From contig NZ_CP024955.1 of the NCBI RefSeq assembly GCF_002804065.1, forward strand, positions 1,302,001 to 1,366,000: a stretch of 64,000 bases of DNA, in the 5' to 3' direction. Below the pieces are notes generated by a model. That model saw only the letters and a list, made by a program, of their open reading frames with translations. It was not told the DNA's origin and did no database searches. Positions within the stretch are counted from its first letter, which is position 1. Every line of letters starts with the position of its first letter. This DNA is from Kyrpidia spormannii. Its GTDB lineage: Bacteria > Bacillota > Bacilli > Kyrpidiales > Kyrpidiaceae. Shown here in pieces: positions 41,947-50,032 of the stretch. Made by a program: the position numbers and the translations under genes.

Positions 41947-42666
41947 TTATCGCGTAAAAATGTGCCGGCCGATCTGTTTAATTTGGGGCCTGGACCAAAT
42001 CCAACGGGAGGTGGCGGTGGCCGGGTTAAAATAGTAAATCGCTCCGCCGGTGGGATCCCACCCCCGGATGGCGTCCAGGGCCGCTTTTCTGGCCTCGCTG
42101 TCGGGGGTGAGCCATATCTGTCCGTCCGAGACGGAGGTAAAGGCCCCGGGTTGAAAAATGATCCCCGGGATGGTGTGGGGGAAACGGGGATCTTCCAGGC
42201 GGTTGAGGACCACGGCGGCGACGGCGACTTGGCCGACGTAGGGCTCTCCCCGGGCCTCCCCGTAGACCAACCGGGTTAACAGATCGATGTCCCGGGCGGA
42301 AAATCGCCCCACACCGGTGGCCGGCGGGGCCGAAGTTTGGGCGGGGGCCGGTCGGTATCCCCGGGACCTTTGCACGAGAGCCGCTTTGGTGGCGGGACCG
42401 GCGATCCCATCCACTCGCAGACCGACATCGCGTTGGAAATTTCTCACGGCCCAATAGGTCTGCCATCCGAACACCCCGTCGATGGCTCCGTGGTAATAGT
42501 TCACATAGCGGAGCCGGCCCTGCAGCTCCGTCACGTCCGCACCCCGACTGCCCCGCATCATGTTCCAGTTCCAGTTGGCGAACCCTTGAGCGGAAGGGGC
42601 TACACTCCCCCATAAACAAAGGACCGCGATGAGGATCGCGGCCGCGAAATGAATGGCTCTGCGCAC
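41947..42666 (-). CDS. sleB: Spore cortex-lytic enzyme SleB
   Basis: Germination lytic transglycosylase that degrades spore cortex containing muramic lactam. 239 residues: signal peptide (AAAILIAVLCLWGSVAPSAQ), a peptidoglycan-binding domain (VTELQGRLRYVNYYHGAIDGVFG), a short linker and the hydrolase_2 domain (LTRLVYGEARGEPYVGQVAVAAVVLNRL). GTG 42666 is 8 bases after AAGGAGGTC, which is covered by a complementary upstream segment. The partner ypeB is not beside it. Confidence 0.93.
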   Translation of the reverse strand: MRRAIHFAAAILIAVLCLWGSVAPSAQGFANWNWNMMRGSRGADVTELQGRLRYVNYYHGAIDGVFGWQTYWAVRNFQRDVGLRVDGIAGPATKAALVQRSRGYRPAPAQTSAPPATGVGRFSARDIDLLTRLVYGEARGEPYVGQVAVAAVVLNRLEDPRFPHTIPGIIFQPGAFTSVSDGQIWLTPDSEARKAALDAIRGWDPTGGAIYYFNPATATSRWIWSRPQIKQIGRHIFTR

Positions 42667-42672
42667 GGTCCC

Positions 42673-42714
42673 GACCTCCTTCGTCGATTAATCTGAACCG
42701 AAGGAGGCGAGGTC
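42673..42714 (-). promoter_or_regulatory. Hairpin covering the sleB ribosome binding site
   Basis: In the sleB mRNA, CTCCTTCG pairs exactly with CGAAGGAG, and GAC with GTC outside a small bulge, around a 15-base loop. The 3' arm is the ribosome binding site itself, so translation could be restrained. No T tract follows, arguing against a terminator. Confidence 0.55.
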
Positions 42715-42752
42715 ATACGGAACCCCGTCAAAGGAATCGCCGGGAACTGGAA

Positions 42753-43322
42753 TTAGAAAATATGTGGCTGTTCCCGCTCCTGTTTTAAGATTTCAACGGC
42801 CTCTCGGAATCGCTGGGAGTGGACCACTTCCCGCTCCCGCAGAAATCTCAGGGCGTCGTTCACATCCGGATCATCGGACATGTCGATCAACCATTGGTAC
42901 GTCGCCCGGGCTTTCTCTTCGGCGGCAATATCTTCATACAAGTCGGTGATCGGGTCTCCTTTGGCTTGGATATAGGTGGCGGTAAAGGGCGCTCCAGCCG
43001 CGTTGTGGTAAAAGAGTGCCGGTCCGTGGTCTGCCACGTGGTCGCTGAGCCCGGCTTCTCGCAACTGTTCCAGGGTCGCATCTTTGGTGAGTTTGTACAC
43101 CATCGTGGCGATCATCTCCAGGTGACCAAACTCTTCGGTTCCGATGTCCGTAAGCAGGCCCGCGATCCGATCGGGAATGGTGTAACGCTGATTGAGGTAT
43201 CGGAGAGCGGCGGCCAACTCCCCATCCGCTCCGCCGTACTGTTCGATCAAATATTTGGCGAGCCGTGGGTTGCACTGGCTCACCCGGACCGGGTATTGCA
43301 GCTTTTTCTCATATACCCACAT
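42753..43322 (-). CDS. cotJC: Spore coat protein CotJC (manganese catalase family)
   Basis: Ferritin-like di-manganese catalase-family protein of 189 residues in the spore coat or mother cell. It starts MWVYEKKLQYPVRV like known CotJC; the metal-binding glutamate/histidine helices include TDIGTEEFGHLEMIATMV and DIAAEEKARATYQ. ATG 43322 lies 7 bases after GAGGAGGGA. Third gene of the leftward cotJABC operon, followed by sleB. Confidence 0.95.
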   Translation of the reverse strand: MWVYEKKLQYPVRVSQCNPRLAKYLIEQYGGADGELAAALRYLNQRYTIPDRIAGLLTDIGTEEFGHLEMIATMVYKLTKDATLEQLREAGLSDHVADHGPALFYHNAAGAPFTATYIQAKGDPITDLYEDIAAEEKARATYQWLIDMSDDPDVNDALRFLREREVVHSQRFREAVEILKQEREQPHIF

Positions 43323-43349
43323 CGTCATCCCTCCTCGTCAGCGCCCAGG

Positions 43350-43613
43350 TTAAACTTGCCAGGGCCAAGGACTTTCCACCCATTCCCAATGATGGGCGGA
43401 CCGCCCGTTGCCCCCGGCGGTCAAGGGTCCGAACCGTGTTTCGAACCCGGCCGCGATGGCTTTCCGGCGCTCGTTCCACGCTCGGTATTGCTGGAGCGCT
43501 TGGACGTCCCCCGGGTGGGTGTCCAGGTACAAATGCAACTCCATCAACACAAAATCGACCGTTTGCAGCTGTTCCAGCCACTGGTAATACTCTTCGGGTA
43601 CGGGTGGTTTCAT
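43350..43613 (-). CDS. cotJB: Spore coat protein CotJB
   Basis: Small inner spore-coat component of 87 residues; the core YYQWLEQLQTVDFVLMELHLYLDTHPGD is the CotJB signature. ATG 43613 overlaps the cotJA stop as TGATG. It needs CotJA and CotJC for assembly in B. subtilis. The operon is expected to be sigma-E dependent, but I did not find a clear promoter. Confidence 0.93.
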   Translation of the reverse strand: MKPPVPEEYYQWLEQLQTVDFVLMELHLYLDTHPGDVQALQQYRAWNERRKAIAAGFETRFGPLTAGGNGRSAHHWEWVESPWPWQV

Positions 43614-43828
43614 CAGTGATCCCCCCGATGGGGTTCCCCGTACGGGCTGTATAACGCCGGCCACAGGGTCCCCCGGTGCAGGGCCTCCCGGGCTGGGTAT
43701 TGGGGCAGACCCGGTGGCTGAAATCCCAGGTACAGCTCTGGAGGCGTTTGGTAGAATTTTTGTCGGATGGGCGCACAAGGATCGTGGGGACTCACATAAG
43801 GGTAGTACACTTTTTGTTGGGTGAACAC
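43613..43828 (-). CDS. cotJA: Spore coat-associated protein CotJA
   Basis: 71 residues, first gene of cotJABC. Family pattern: YYPYVSPHDPCAPIRQKFYQTPPELYLGFQPPGLPQ, rich in Pro and Tyr. GTG 43828 follows GGGAGGGAG. Confidence 0.92.
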   Translation of the reverse strand: MFTQQKVYYPYVSPHDPCAPIRQKFYQTPPELYLGFQPPGLPQYPAREALHRGTLWPALYSPYGEPHRGDH

Positions 43829-43931
43829 GGCACTCCCTCCCGCTGGGCATTGTTCACGCCATACTATGCGAAAGGACGGGCAAGAGCCCCGAATTTGGGC
43901 CTTTCTTCAACAGTTCTTCAAGATTGTCCGG

Positions 43932-43937
43932 TATAAT
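43932..43937 (+). promoter_or_regulatory. -10 box of the two-component operon
   Basis: A consensus TATAAT 33 bases before the response-regulator start; the -35 region is poor, suggesting activator dependence, perhaps autoregulation. Confidence 0.5.
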
Positions 43938-43969
43938 GACATCAATCGAGGGTAAAGGACGGGGTCGAC

Positions 43970-44656
43970 ATGGAAGCGACGCTCTTGTTGGTGGACGATG
44001 AACCGCGGGTCCTGGACGTCATGGCGACGTTCCTGCAAGGGGAGGGGTTCCGAATCGTTACCGCCCAAACCGGCCGGGAGGCCCTGGAGGTTTTTCAGAA
44101 ACATCAACCGGACCTCGTGGTCCTGGACTGGATGTTGCCCGAGATGAGCGGCCTCGATGTTTGTCGGGAGCTGCGTCGAATGGGCAGCGTGGGCATCATC
44201 ATGGTGACGGCCCGGACGGAAGAGGCGGATAAGATCGTCGGCCTTGAGGTGGGGGCCGATGATTACATCACCAAACCCTTCAGCCTGCGGGAATTGGCTG
44301 CCCGAATTCGCTCGGTGTTGCGGCGCACCCAGGGGGGCGGGGACGAGCCTTCGGTGCTGCGCCGGGGTGATTTGACGATCGACGAGACGAAATTCCGGGT
44401 GTGGAAAGGGGATCAGGAGATCGTTCTCACCCCGACGGAGTTCAAAATTCTCGTGACCCTCGCTTCCAGGCCAGGGACGGTTTACAGCCGTCTGCAACTG
44501 TTACAAAGCGCCCTGGGGGAGACCTACCTCAACTACGAGCGAACGGTGGATACTCACGTTAGTCATTTGAGGAAAAAAATCGAGGATGATCCCGCGGAAC
44601 CGCGATATATTCAAACGGTGTATGGGGTCGGATACCGATTCGGTGAGCGCCTGTGA
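43970..44656 (+). CDS. OmpR/PhoB-type response regulator
   Basis: 228 residues: receiver domain (acidic residues in VDDEP, phospho-Asp in VVLDWMLPEMSG, Lys in YITKPFS) and a winged-helix DNA-binding domain (LTPTEFKILVTLASRPGTVYSRLQLL, ending RYIQTVYGVGYRF). ATG 43970 follows AAAGGACGGGG. The stop overlaps the histidine kinase start by 4 bases, so the two are a coupled pair. Target genes unknown; the spore genes directly downstream are in the same orientation. Confidence 0.95.
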   Translation: MEATLLLVDDEPRVLDVMATFLQGEGFRIVTAQTGREALEVFQKHQPDLVVLDWMLPEMSGLDVCRELRRMGSVGIIMVTARTEEADKIVGLEVGADDYITKPFSLRELAARIRSVLRRTQGGGDEPSVLRRGDLTIDETKFRVWKGDQEIVLTPTEFKILVTLASRPGTVYSRLQLLQSALGETYLNYERTVDTHVSHLRKKIEDDPAEPRYIQTVYGVGYRFGERL

Positions 44657-46053
44657 AAGTCCGGGACAAATTGTTCTTGGGGATGGCGGCTCTGATCCTG
44701 TTCATGGCCGCCGTTTTTCTCACCATTTCCCAAGGGTATGTCAAACATCTGTTTCAGCAGTATGCAATGGCGGCCCGCCAGGGCCAGGTCCAGCAGTGGG
44801 AACAGCTGCTGGCTTATTATTATGTGCAAAATGACGGTTCCTGGGAGGGGGTTGGTCAGTTTGTGACGGCGGTGGTCAGCCAGCAGCTGGCGACGAAAAA
44901 GGAACCGTTGCGATTCTTGCTGTTGGATTCTCAACGACGGGTCGTGTTGTCCCTCGGTGTGGGCGGCGGCCATCCGGACCTTGGAACGGGTTGGGAAGTT
45001 CCGGTGACGGTCGCCGGACAAACGGTGGGGATTCTGTGGGTGTCCGATCAAAACATCCAGGGTCTCGCGAAGATTGAAGGTACGATTTTGCACTCGATGA
45101 CCTTGGCAACGGTGACCGGCGTGATCCTGACGACGGTGGCGGCCCTGCTCGTAGCGGCCTGGTTGGCCCGGCGGATCACCGAACCCCTTCGGGCGCTCAT
45201 CGATGCCACCCGGCGCATTCAAAAGGGGGACCTCGGGCCGAGGCTTTCCATCGCCACCCGGGACGAATTCGGAGAAGTGGCCCAGGCTTTTAATGAGATG
45301 GCCCTCCAGTTGTCGAGAATCGAAGAGACCCGCCGCCACCTGGTGGCGGACGTCGCCCATGAATTGCGGACGCCGCTGACTATCATCCAGGGGCAGTTGG
45401 AACTCATCCAGCAAGGGGTTAAGCGCGCCGAGCCTGAGACATTACTCCCTATTCAGGATGAAGTGATGCGGTTGACCCGCCTCGTCGGGGATCTTCATCA
45501 ACTTTCGTTGGCCGAAGCCGGCCGACTTCCCCTTGAAAAAACCTGGACAGATCTCACCGCCTTGGCTGGGCGCATTGTTGATAACTTTCAAATCGAGGCT
45601 GAGGCCAAGGAGATTACCCTCACTTTGGAAGCGAGCGATTCCATTCCCGTCTACGTAGACCCGCACCGGATGACCCAAGTGATCGTCAATCTGGTTGGCA
45701 ACGCCCTCCGCTACACACCCACCGGGGGCGCCATCCGCATCGTCGCGCGACAGGAAGGATCGGAAGCCATCCTGGCTGTGTCGGACACGGGCCCGGGGAT
45801 TCGGCCGGAACATCTCCCGCACATCTTTGACCGATTCTTTCGGTCTGACGAGGCTCGGTCCCGGGAAGAGGGGGGGACCGGCCTGGGACTGGCCATTGCC
45901 AAGGAGTTCGTCGAGGCTCACGGAGGCCGGATCGGTGTCGAATCCAAGCTAGGAAAAGGCACGACCTTTACCGTTCGCCTTCCTAAAGATTTAACGGTCA
46001 GCGATCGTACGTCTCCCCGCCCTGATGGCTTTCGTAGGGACCAACAGGACTGA
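44653..46053 (+). CDS. Membrane sensor histidine kinase
   Basis: 466 residues. Two membrane helices (LGMAALILFMAAVFLTIS and LATVTGVILTTVAALLVAAW) flank an extracellular sensor of about 140 residues. A HAMP domain, the H-box VADVAHELRTPL, and ATPase boxes (NLVGNALRYTPTGG, SDTGPGIRPEHLPHIFDRF, GGTGLGLAIAKEF) follow. GTG 44653 overlaps the regulator stop. The signal is unknown. Confidence 0.95.
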   Translation: MKVRDKLFLGMAALILFMAAVFLTISQGYVKHLFQQYAMAARQGQVQQWEQLLAYYYVQNDGSWEGVGQFVTAVVSQQLATKKEPLRFLLLDSQRRVVLSLGVGGGHPDLGTGWEVPVTVAGQTVGILWVSDQNIQGLAKIEGTILHSMTLATVTGVILTTVAALLVAAWLARRITEPLRALIDATRRIQKGDLGPRLSIATRDEFGEVAQAFNEMALQLSRIEETRRHLVADVAHELRTPLTIIQGQLELIQQGVKRAEPETLLPIQDEVMRLTRLVGDLHQLSLAEAGRLPLEKTWTDLTALAGRIVDNFQIEAEAKEITLTLEASDSIPVYVDPHRMTQVIVNLVGNALRYTPTGGAIRIVARQEGSEAILAVSDTGPGIRPEHLPHIFDRFFRSDEARSREEGGTGLGLAIAKEFVEAHGGRIGVESKLGKGTTFTVRLPKDLTVSDRTSPRPDGFRRDQQD

Positions 46054-46133
46054 GGAGGAATGAATTCCCAGAGGGGGCTGCTGCACGAAATCCCGGTAGC
46101 CCGGACACACTGTCAACGGGAGGTGAGGGATCC

Positions 46134-46340
46134 GTGACTGTGGCGTCTCAAGTAAAACAAACGTTAGCAGGTCTGAAATCGGCCCAGGCGTCCCTGGAGC
46201 AATTCGCCTTGCAAACGCAGGACAAAGCGGCCAAAAAAGCGTTTACCGACGCCGCCACCCAGACGCAGTCGATCATTAACACGCTACAAAGCCGGGTGAC
46301 GCAGATGGAACAGCAGGAACCGGAGTACAAGGGGTTCTGA
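46134..46340 (+). CDS. DUF1657 small spore-associated protein
   Basis: 68 residues, helical: VASQVKQTLAGLKSAQASLEQFALQTQDKAAKKAF identifies DUF1657. These genes accompany extra spoVA operons (spoVA-2mob type) in spore formers and are probably made in the forespore. GTG 46134 follows GGGAGGTGAGGG. First gene of the DUF1657-DUF421-spoVAC-spoVAD run. Confidence 0.9.
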   Translation: MTVASQVKQTLAGLKSAQASLEQFALQTQDKAAKKAFTDAATQTQSIINTLQSRVTQMEQQEPEYKGF

Positions 46341-46432
46341 TCGCAAAGGCGGGGAGTTCAGCGGGAACTCCACCCGGGTTCCCGCTGAACCGCCTCCGCG
46401 TAACCCCAGGGCCGGCGGGGAGGTGGGCTGTC

Positions 46433-47305
46433 GTGGACGGGGCGGTCAGCGCTTTCCTACGCTCCATTGTCATCTTTTTCATCCTGCTGCTGTTTACCAA
46501 GATCCTGGGCAAACGGGAGATTTCCCAATTGTCCTTCATCGACTTTGTCTCGGCCATCACCATGGGCGACATTGCCGCCAACCTGTCCTATAATTTGGAA
46601 GGAGAAATGGGGAAGGGATTCTCCAGCCTGATGGTCTGGGTGTTTCTCCCGTTTCTCCTGTCGTATATGGCGTTGCATTTTAAATGGGTGAGGCGCTTTC
46701 TGAATGGCAATCCGGTGGTGGTGATCCGCCAGGGGAAGGTGATGGAGGATAACCTGCGAAAGGTGAGGTATTCCATTGATGATTTGATGCAACAACTGCG
46801 CCAGCGCAACGTGTTTCACGTGGCCGACGTGGAGTTTGCGGTGCTCGAGGCAAGCGGACAGCTGACTGTGCTAAAAAAGGCGGACTTGGAACAGCCGACC
46901 CGCCGGGATTTGTCGGTTCCGGCCGAGTTGCGCAATGAACCTCACGTGGTGATCGAGGACGGCCACATCAATCACGAGGCCCTCACCAAGGCAAATTTGG
47001 ATCCCGGGTGGCTCTTGGCGGAGCTGGAGCGAAAGGGGGTCCTCTTATCCAATGTGTTCCTCGGGCAGGTGGATTCCCAAGGGAATCTGTATGTCGATCT
47101 CTATGACGATAACCTGCCAGTTCCGGCGTCAACCCATCGCCAGGCAACGTTCGCGCTACTGAAACAGGCTCAGGCGAATCTTGAGATGTTCGCCCTTCAG
47201 AGCGAAAAAATGGCTTCTAAAGGGCAATATGAGCAGTTGGCTAAAGATCTGGACCACGTGGTTCGGGGAATTGAGCCGTTTTTGCGGGGAGGCGGGGTAG
47301 GGTGA
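46433..47305 (+). CDS. DUF421 (YetF-like) membrane protein with DUF1657-like tail
   Basis: 290 residues. Three N-terminal helices (SIVIFFILLLFTKILGKREISQL and following) lead into two DUF421 soluble domains (NPVVVIRQGKVMEDNLRKVRYSIDDLMQQLR). The last 60 residues (ATFALLKQAQANLEMFALQSEKMASKGQY) strongly resemble the neighbouring DUF1657 protein. Such proteins are part of spoVA-2mob operons and may affect inner-membrane properties or germination. GTG 46433 follows GGGGAGGTGGG. The stop overlaps spoVAC by 4 bases. Confidence 0.9.
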   Translation: MDGAVSAFLRSIVIFFILLLFTKILGKREISQLSFIDFVSAITMGDIAANLSYNLEGEMGKGFSSLMVWVFLPFLLSYMALHFKWVRRFLNGNPVVVIRQGKVMEDNLRKVRYSIDDLMQQLRQRNVFHVADVEFAVLEASGQLTVLKKADLEQPTRRDLSVPAELRNEPHVVIEDGHINHEALTKANLDPGWLLAELERKGVLLSNVFLGQVDSQGNLYVDLYDDNLPVPASTHRQATFALLKQAQANLEMFALQSEKMASKGQYEQLAKDLDHVVRGIEPFLRGGGVG

Positions 47306-47772
47306 GGCCAAAAGACGCGAAGACCACTCCGACCCAGCGGGCCTATGCGGAACGTGTGATGAAGATTCGGAAACCCGTCCCGCTGGTGAAAAACTGCATC
47401 CGCGCATTTTTCGTCGGCGGGGTTCTTTGCCTGCTCGGGCAGCTGATTCAGACGGGATGGATGCGGTGGTTTGGCGTGGACAAAGAGATGGCGGCGGGTC
47501 CCACGGTGGCCACGTTGATCGCTCTCTCAATCTTGGCCACGGGGTTGGGTGTCTATGACCGCTTCGCCCAGTGGGCCGGTGCGGGGTCGGCGGTTCCGGT
47601 GACGGGGTTTGCCAATTCAATGGCCAGCGCGGCGATTGAACACCGGTCCGAAGGCTTGGTCCTGGGGACGGCGGCGCAGATGTTTAAATTGGCCGGGCCA
47701 ATTCTCGCCTTCGGGGTGACTGCAGCTTTTTTCGTTGCCTTGGTCAAAGCACTGTGGGTCGCCGGTTCGTGA
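47302..47772 (+). CDS. spoVAC: Stage V sporulation protein AC
   Basis: Membrane component of the spore dipicolinic acid channel; SpoVAC of B. subtilis is mechanosensitive. 156 residues with KPVPLVKNCIRAFFVGGVLCLLGQ and IEHRSEGLVLGTAAQMFKLAGPILAFG, both typical, and about four helices. GTG 47302 overlaps the DUF421 stop. spoVAD follows after 21 bases. Confidence 0.95.
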   Translation: MRPKDAKTTPTQRAYAERVMKIRKPVPLVKNCIRAFFVGGVLCLLGQLIQTGWMRWFGVDKEMAAGPTVATLIALSILATGLGVYDRFAQWAGAGSAVPVTGFANSMASAAIEHRSEGLVLGTAAQMFKLAGPILAFGVTAAFFVALVKALWVAGS

Positions 47773-47793
47773 GAACCGGGAGGAGGTGGCGGA

Positions 47794-48804
47794 ATGGGAC
47801 GGGTAGGCCATCAAACCTATGTCTTCGAACGGCAGATAGGCATTCGTACCACCGGGGTGGTGGTGGGACAAAAAGAGGCGGAGGGGCCTTTAGCGAAGTA
47901 TTTTGACCGGCTCCACGACGATATGCGCATGGGGCAGAAGACTTGGGAAAAAGCGGAACGGACGCTGCTCAAGGAAGCGATGGATCTGGCCATGCGCAAA
48001 GCGCAGTTGGAGAAAGAAGACATTCCTCTGTACATCGGCGGGGACCTGATGGATCAGATCACCACCACGAATTTTGCGGCGAGTTCCCTCGGCTCGATGT
48101 ATTTGGGCATTTACAGCGCCTGTGGCACGACGGTGGAAGGGTTGGCCCTGTCGGCGATGATGATGGAGAGCGGCGCGGTGGACCGGGTGATGACCGGAGC
48201 AGTGAGTCACACATATGCGGCGGAAAAATTGTATCGATTTCCCAATGAGTATGGGGTTCAAAAACCTCCCTACGCCCAGCGGACCGTCACCGGAGCGGGT
48301 GTGGCCTTGTTAGAACCCGGGACGGGCCCCCGGGTGGAGGCGGCCACCTTCGGCAGGGTGGTGGATTCGGGACTGAAGGATCCTTTCGACATGGGCAGCG
48401 CCGAGGCCCCGGCAGCGGTGGCGACCATTGTGGCTCATTTGCAGGATCTCGGTCGGAGTCTCGACGATTACGGTCTCATTCTCACCGGGGATCTAGCCCG
48501 GGTTGGGCTCACCTTTGCCAAGCAGCTTCTGGAAGGCCAAGGGGTTACGCCAACCGAACGGGTTGAAGATTGCGGGGTGATGATCTACCGGGAAGACCAG
48601 GGGGCATTCGCCGGGGGCAGTGGAGCCGGGTGCTCGGCTGTGGTGATGTACGGGTGGGCGGTCAATCAGATGCGTCAGGGTCGCTATCGGAGGGTGCTCT
48701 TATGCGGGACCGGTGCGCTTCATTCTCCGACCAGCGTTAAACAAGGGGACAGCATTCCGGGGATCTGTCACGCGGTGAGTTTAGTCATGGATGGAGATAG
48801 GTGA
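47794..48804 (+). CDS. spoVAD: Stage V sporulation protein AD
   Basis: Soluble SpoVA subunit that binds dipicolinic acid; thiolase-like fold. 336 residues. Characteristic parts: LYIGGDLMDQITTTNFAASSL, YSACGTTVEGLALSAMMME, GAVSHTYAAEKLYRFPNEYG, and GAGCSAVVMYGWAVNQMRQG. ATG 47794 follows GGAGGAGGTGGCGG. The expected next gene, spoVAE, is absent; instead a riboswitch unit begins. Confidence 0.96.
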   Translation: MGRVGHQTYVFERQIGIRTTGVVVGQKEAEGPLAKYFDRLHDDMRMGQKTWEKAERTLLKEAMDLAMRKAQLEKEDIPLYIGGDLMDQITTTNFAASSLGSMYLGIYSACGTTVEGLALSAMMMESGAVDRVMTGAVSHTYAAEKLYRFPNEYGVQKPPYAQRTVTGAGVALLEPGTGPRVEAATFGRVVDSGLKDPFDMGSAEAPAAVATIVAHLQDLGRSLDDYGLILTGDLARVGLTFAKQLLEGQGVTPTERVEDCGVMIYREDQGAFAGGSGAGCSAVVMYGWAVNQMRQGRYRRVLLCGTGALHSPTSVKQGDSIPGICHAVSLVMDGDR

Positions 48805-48905
48805 TTTATTACAGGGAACCCAAAAATTGGACAAAGATCCGCCAACTTCATATGGATATCCGGGGATGTCGCGGGTATACTGGGACACGACCTTTGAAAA
48901 AACGA

Positions 48906-49036
48906 CCGGCCGAGTCGCCACAGTTCCGGAATTCCGGGCGTGGCGTACGGGGGAACCAAATGTGTGGGGTGAAATGACCCGGTGGTCATCGGGCGACCTT
49001 TCGACCGAACCCGGCAGCTAACCCCGGAGGCCGCCG
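48906..49036 (+). promoter_or_regulatory. c-di-AMP riboswitch (ydaO-yuaA class), second copy
   Basis: Hallmark blocks occur in order: ACGGGGGAACCAA, TGGGGTGAAATG, ATCGGGCGACC, then CGAACCCGGCAGCTAAC and CCCGGAGGCC. A closing stem can form between CGGCC near 48908 and GGCCG near 49029. The next gene's AAAGGAGAG is adjacent, exactly as in the copy at 2850. No clear promoter was found between spoVAD and this leader. Ends approximate. Confidence 0.85.
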
Positions 49037-49051
49037 AAAGGAGAGAGGCAA

Positions 49052-49810
49052 GTGAGCCCTTCCGTATGGTTGGTGCTGGCGGCATCGTTGTCGTTCGGCA
49101 TGCAGTCGGTGGGAACAGGGGCGTTCGGTCCCTCCCTGTATCACGCTTTCTCGGTCAAATCTGATGGCGGTGACGGTGTCTCCGGATTGGCGAGTCGCTC
49201 CCTTTCGCCGACCGAGGCCGGGGCAACCGTGACCGTGCATCGCGGAGATGAGGGATCCAAGGCACAGCCGGCCCCGGCGCCGGGTGAATCGGCTGCTCCC
49301 GCTCCGCAAAACACTACCCAGGGCAACGGGCGGCCTGCGGAGGTCTCCGCACCGCCCGCCAAGGCTCTCGAGCCGGCTCCCGTGAAGAAGGAAGTCCGGC
49401 AGACGGCACCAAAACCTGCGGCGACGGCGGTGAAGCCAGTCGTGAAACCCGTGAACCGACAGCCGGTTCAGCGGCAGGCTCAAGCGCCTTCCCAGGTGGC
49501 GGTCAGGACCATGACCGCCACGGTGTATGGGCCGGGGAACTCCGGCCCATATGGGGATGTGGATGCCTTTGGCCAGCCTCTGCGGGTAGGCGTTGTGGCC
49601 GTGGATCCGAGGGTGATTCCACTGGGATCCCGGGTGCTGATCAAAGGTTTTCACGCTCCGGGGATCTCGCCGGACGGTTTTTACGCCGTGGCCTCGGACA
49701 TGGGAGGGGCCATCAAGGGCAATCGCATCGACGTGTTCTTGCCGCTGGATCAGCAACAACTGCTCGACATCGGGATGCAACAGGTGACTGTGCAAGTCTT
49801 GGGGAAGTAA
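49052..49810 (+). CDS. Exported 3D-domain cell-wall protein
   Basis: 252 residues. An N-terminal hydrophobic export segment (LVLAASLSFGMQSVGTGAF), a long Ala/Pro/Lys-rich linker (residues about 65-150) and a C-terminal 3D domain with three conserved aspartates (YGDVDAFGQPLRVGVVAVDP, ASDMGGAIKGNRIDVFL). 3D domains occur in MltA/YocH-type peptidoglycan hydrolases. c-di-AMP riboswitches commonly control such enzymes. GTG 49052 follows AAAGGAGAG. A strong terminator follows. Confidence 0.92.
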   Translation: MSPSVWLVLAASLSFGMQSVGTGAFGPSLYHAFSVKSDGGDGVSGLASRSLSPTEAGATVTVHRGDEGSKAQPAPAPGESAAPAPQNTTQGNGRPAEVSAPPAKALEPAPVKKEVRQTAPKPAATAVKPVVKPVNRQPVQRQAQAPSQVAVRTMTATVYGPGNSGPYGDVDAFGQPLRVGVVAVDPRVIPLGSRVLIKGFHAPGISPDGFYAVASDMGGAIKGNRIDVFLPLDQQQLLDIGMQQVTVQVLGK

Positions 49811-49814
49811 AAGG

Positions 49815-49858
49815 AGCGGGGCCGTTTTCAGGGAGTTCCTGAATCGGCCCCTGTTTTT
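49815..49858 (+). terminator. Intrinsic terminator of the 3D-domain gene
   Basis: GGGGCCG pairs with CGGCCCC, with an inner TTCAGG/CCTGAA stem, followed by TGTTTTTT. Confidence 0.9.
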
Positions 49859-49984
49859 TGAAGGCGGAGCAACTTTGACGGGTGGCGGCGGATATGCAAG
49901 GATTGTCGGAATGACAGAGATTTTGTCGAAGGATGGACAAAAAGTGTTCCCAGTTTAAACCTATGCAAAAACCGCGGTTTTCTC

Positions 49985-49999
49985 ATATAATCATATTTA
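49985..49999 (+). promoter_or_regulatory. Possible Per box overlapping the perR -10 region
   Basis: ATATAATCATATTTA matches 10 of 14 fixed positions of the Per box (TTATAATNATTATAA) and contains the -10 box TATAAT (49986-49991). This fits autorepression of perR. A palindrome AAAACCGCGGTTTT lies just upstream. Confidence 0.45.
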
Positions 50000-50032
50000 T
50001 AGGGAGCTAGAGAGATGTGAGAGGTGGTGGCC

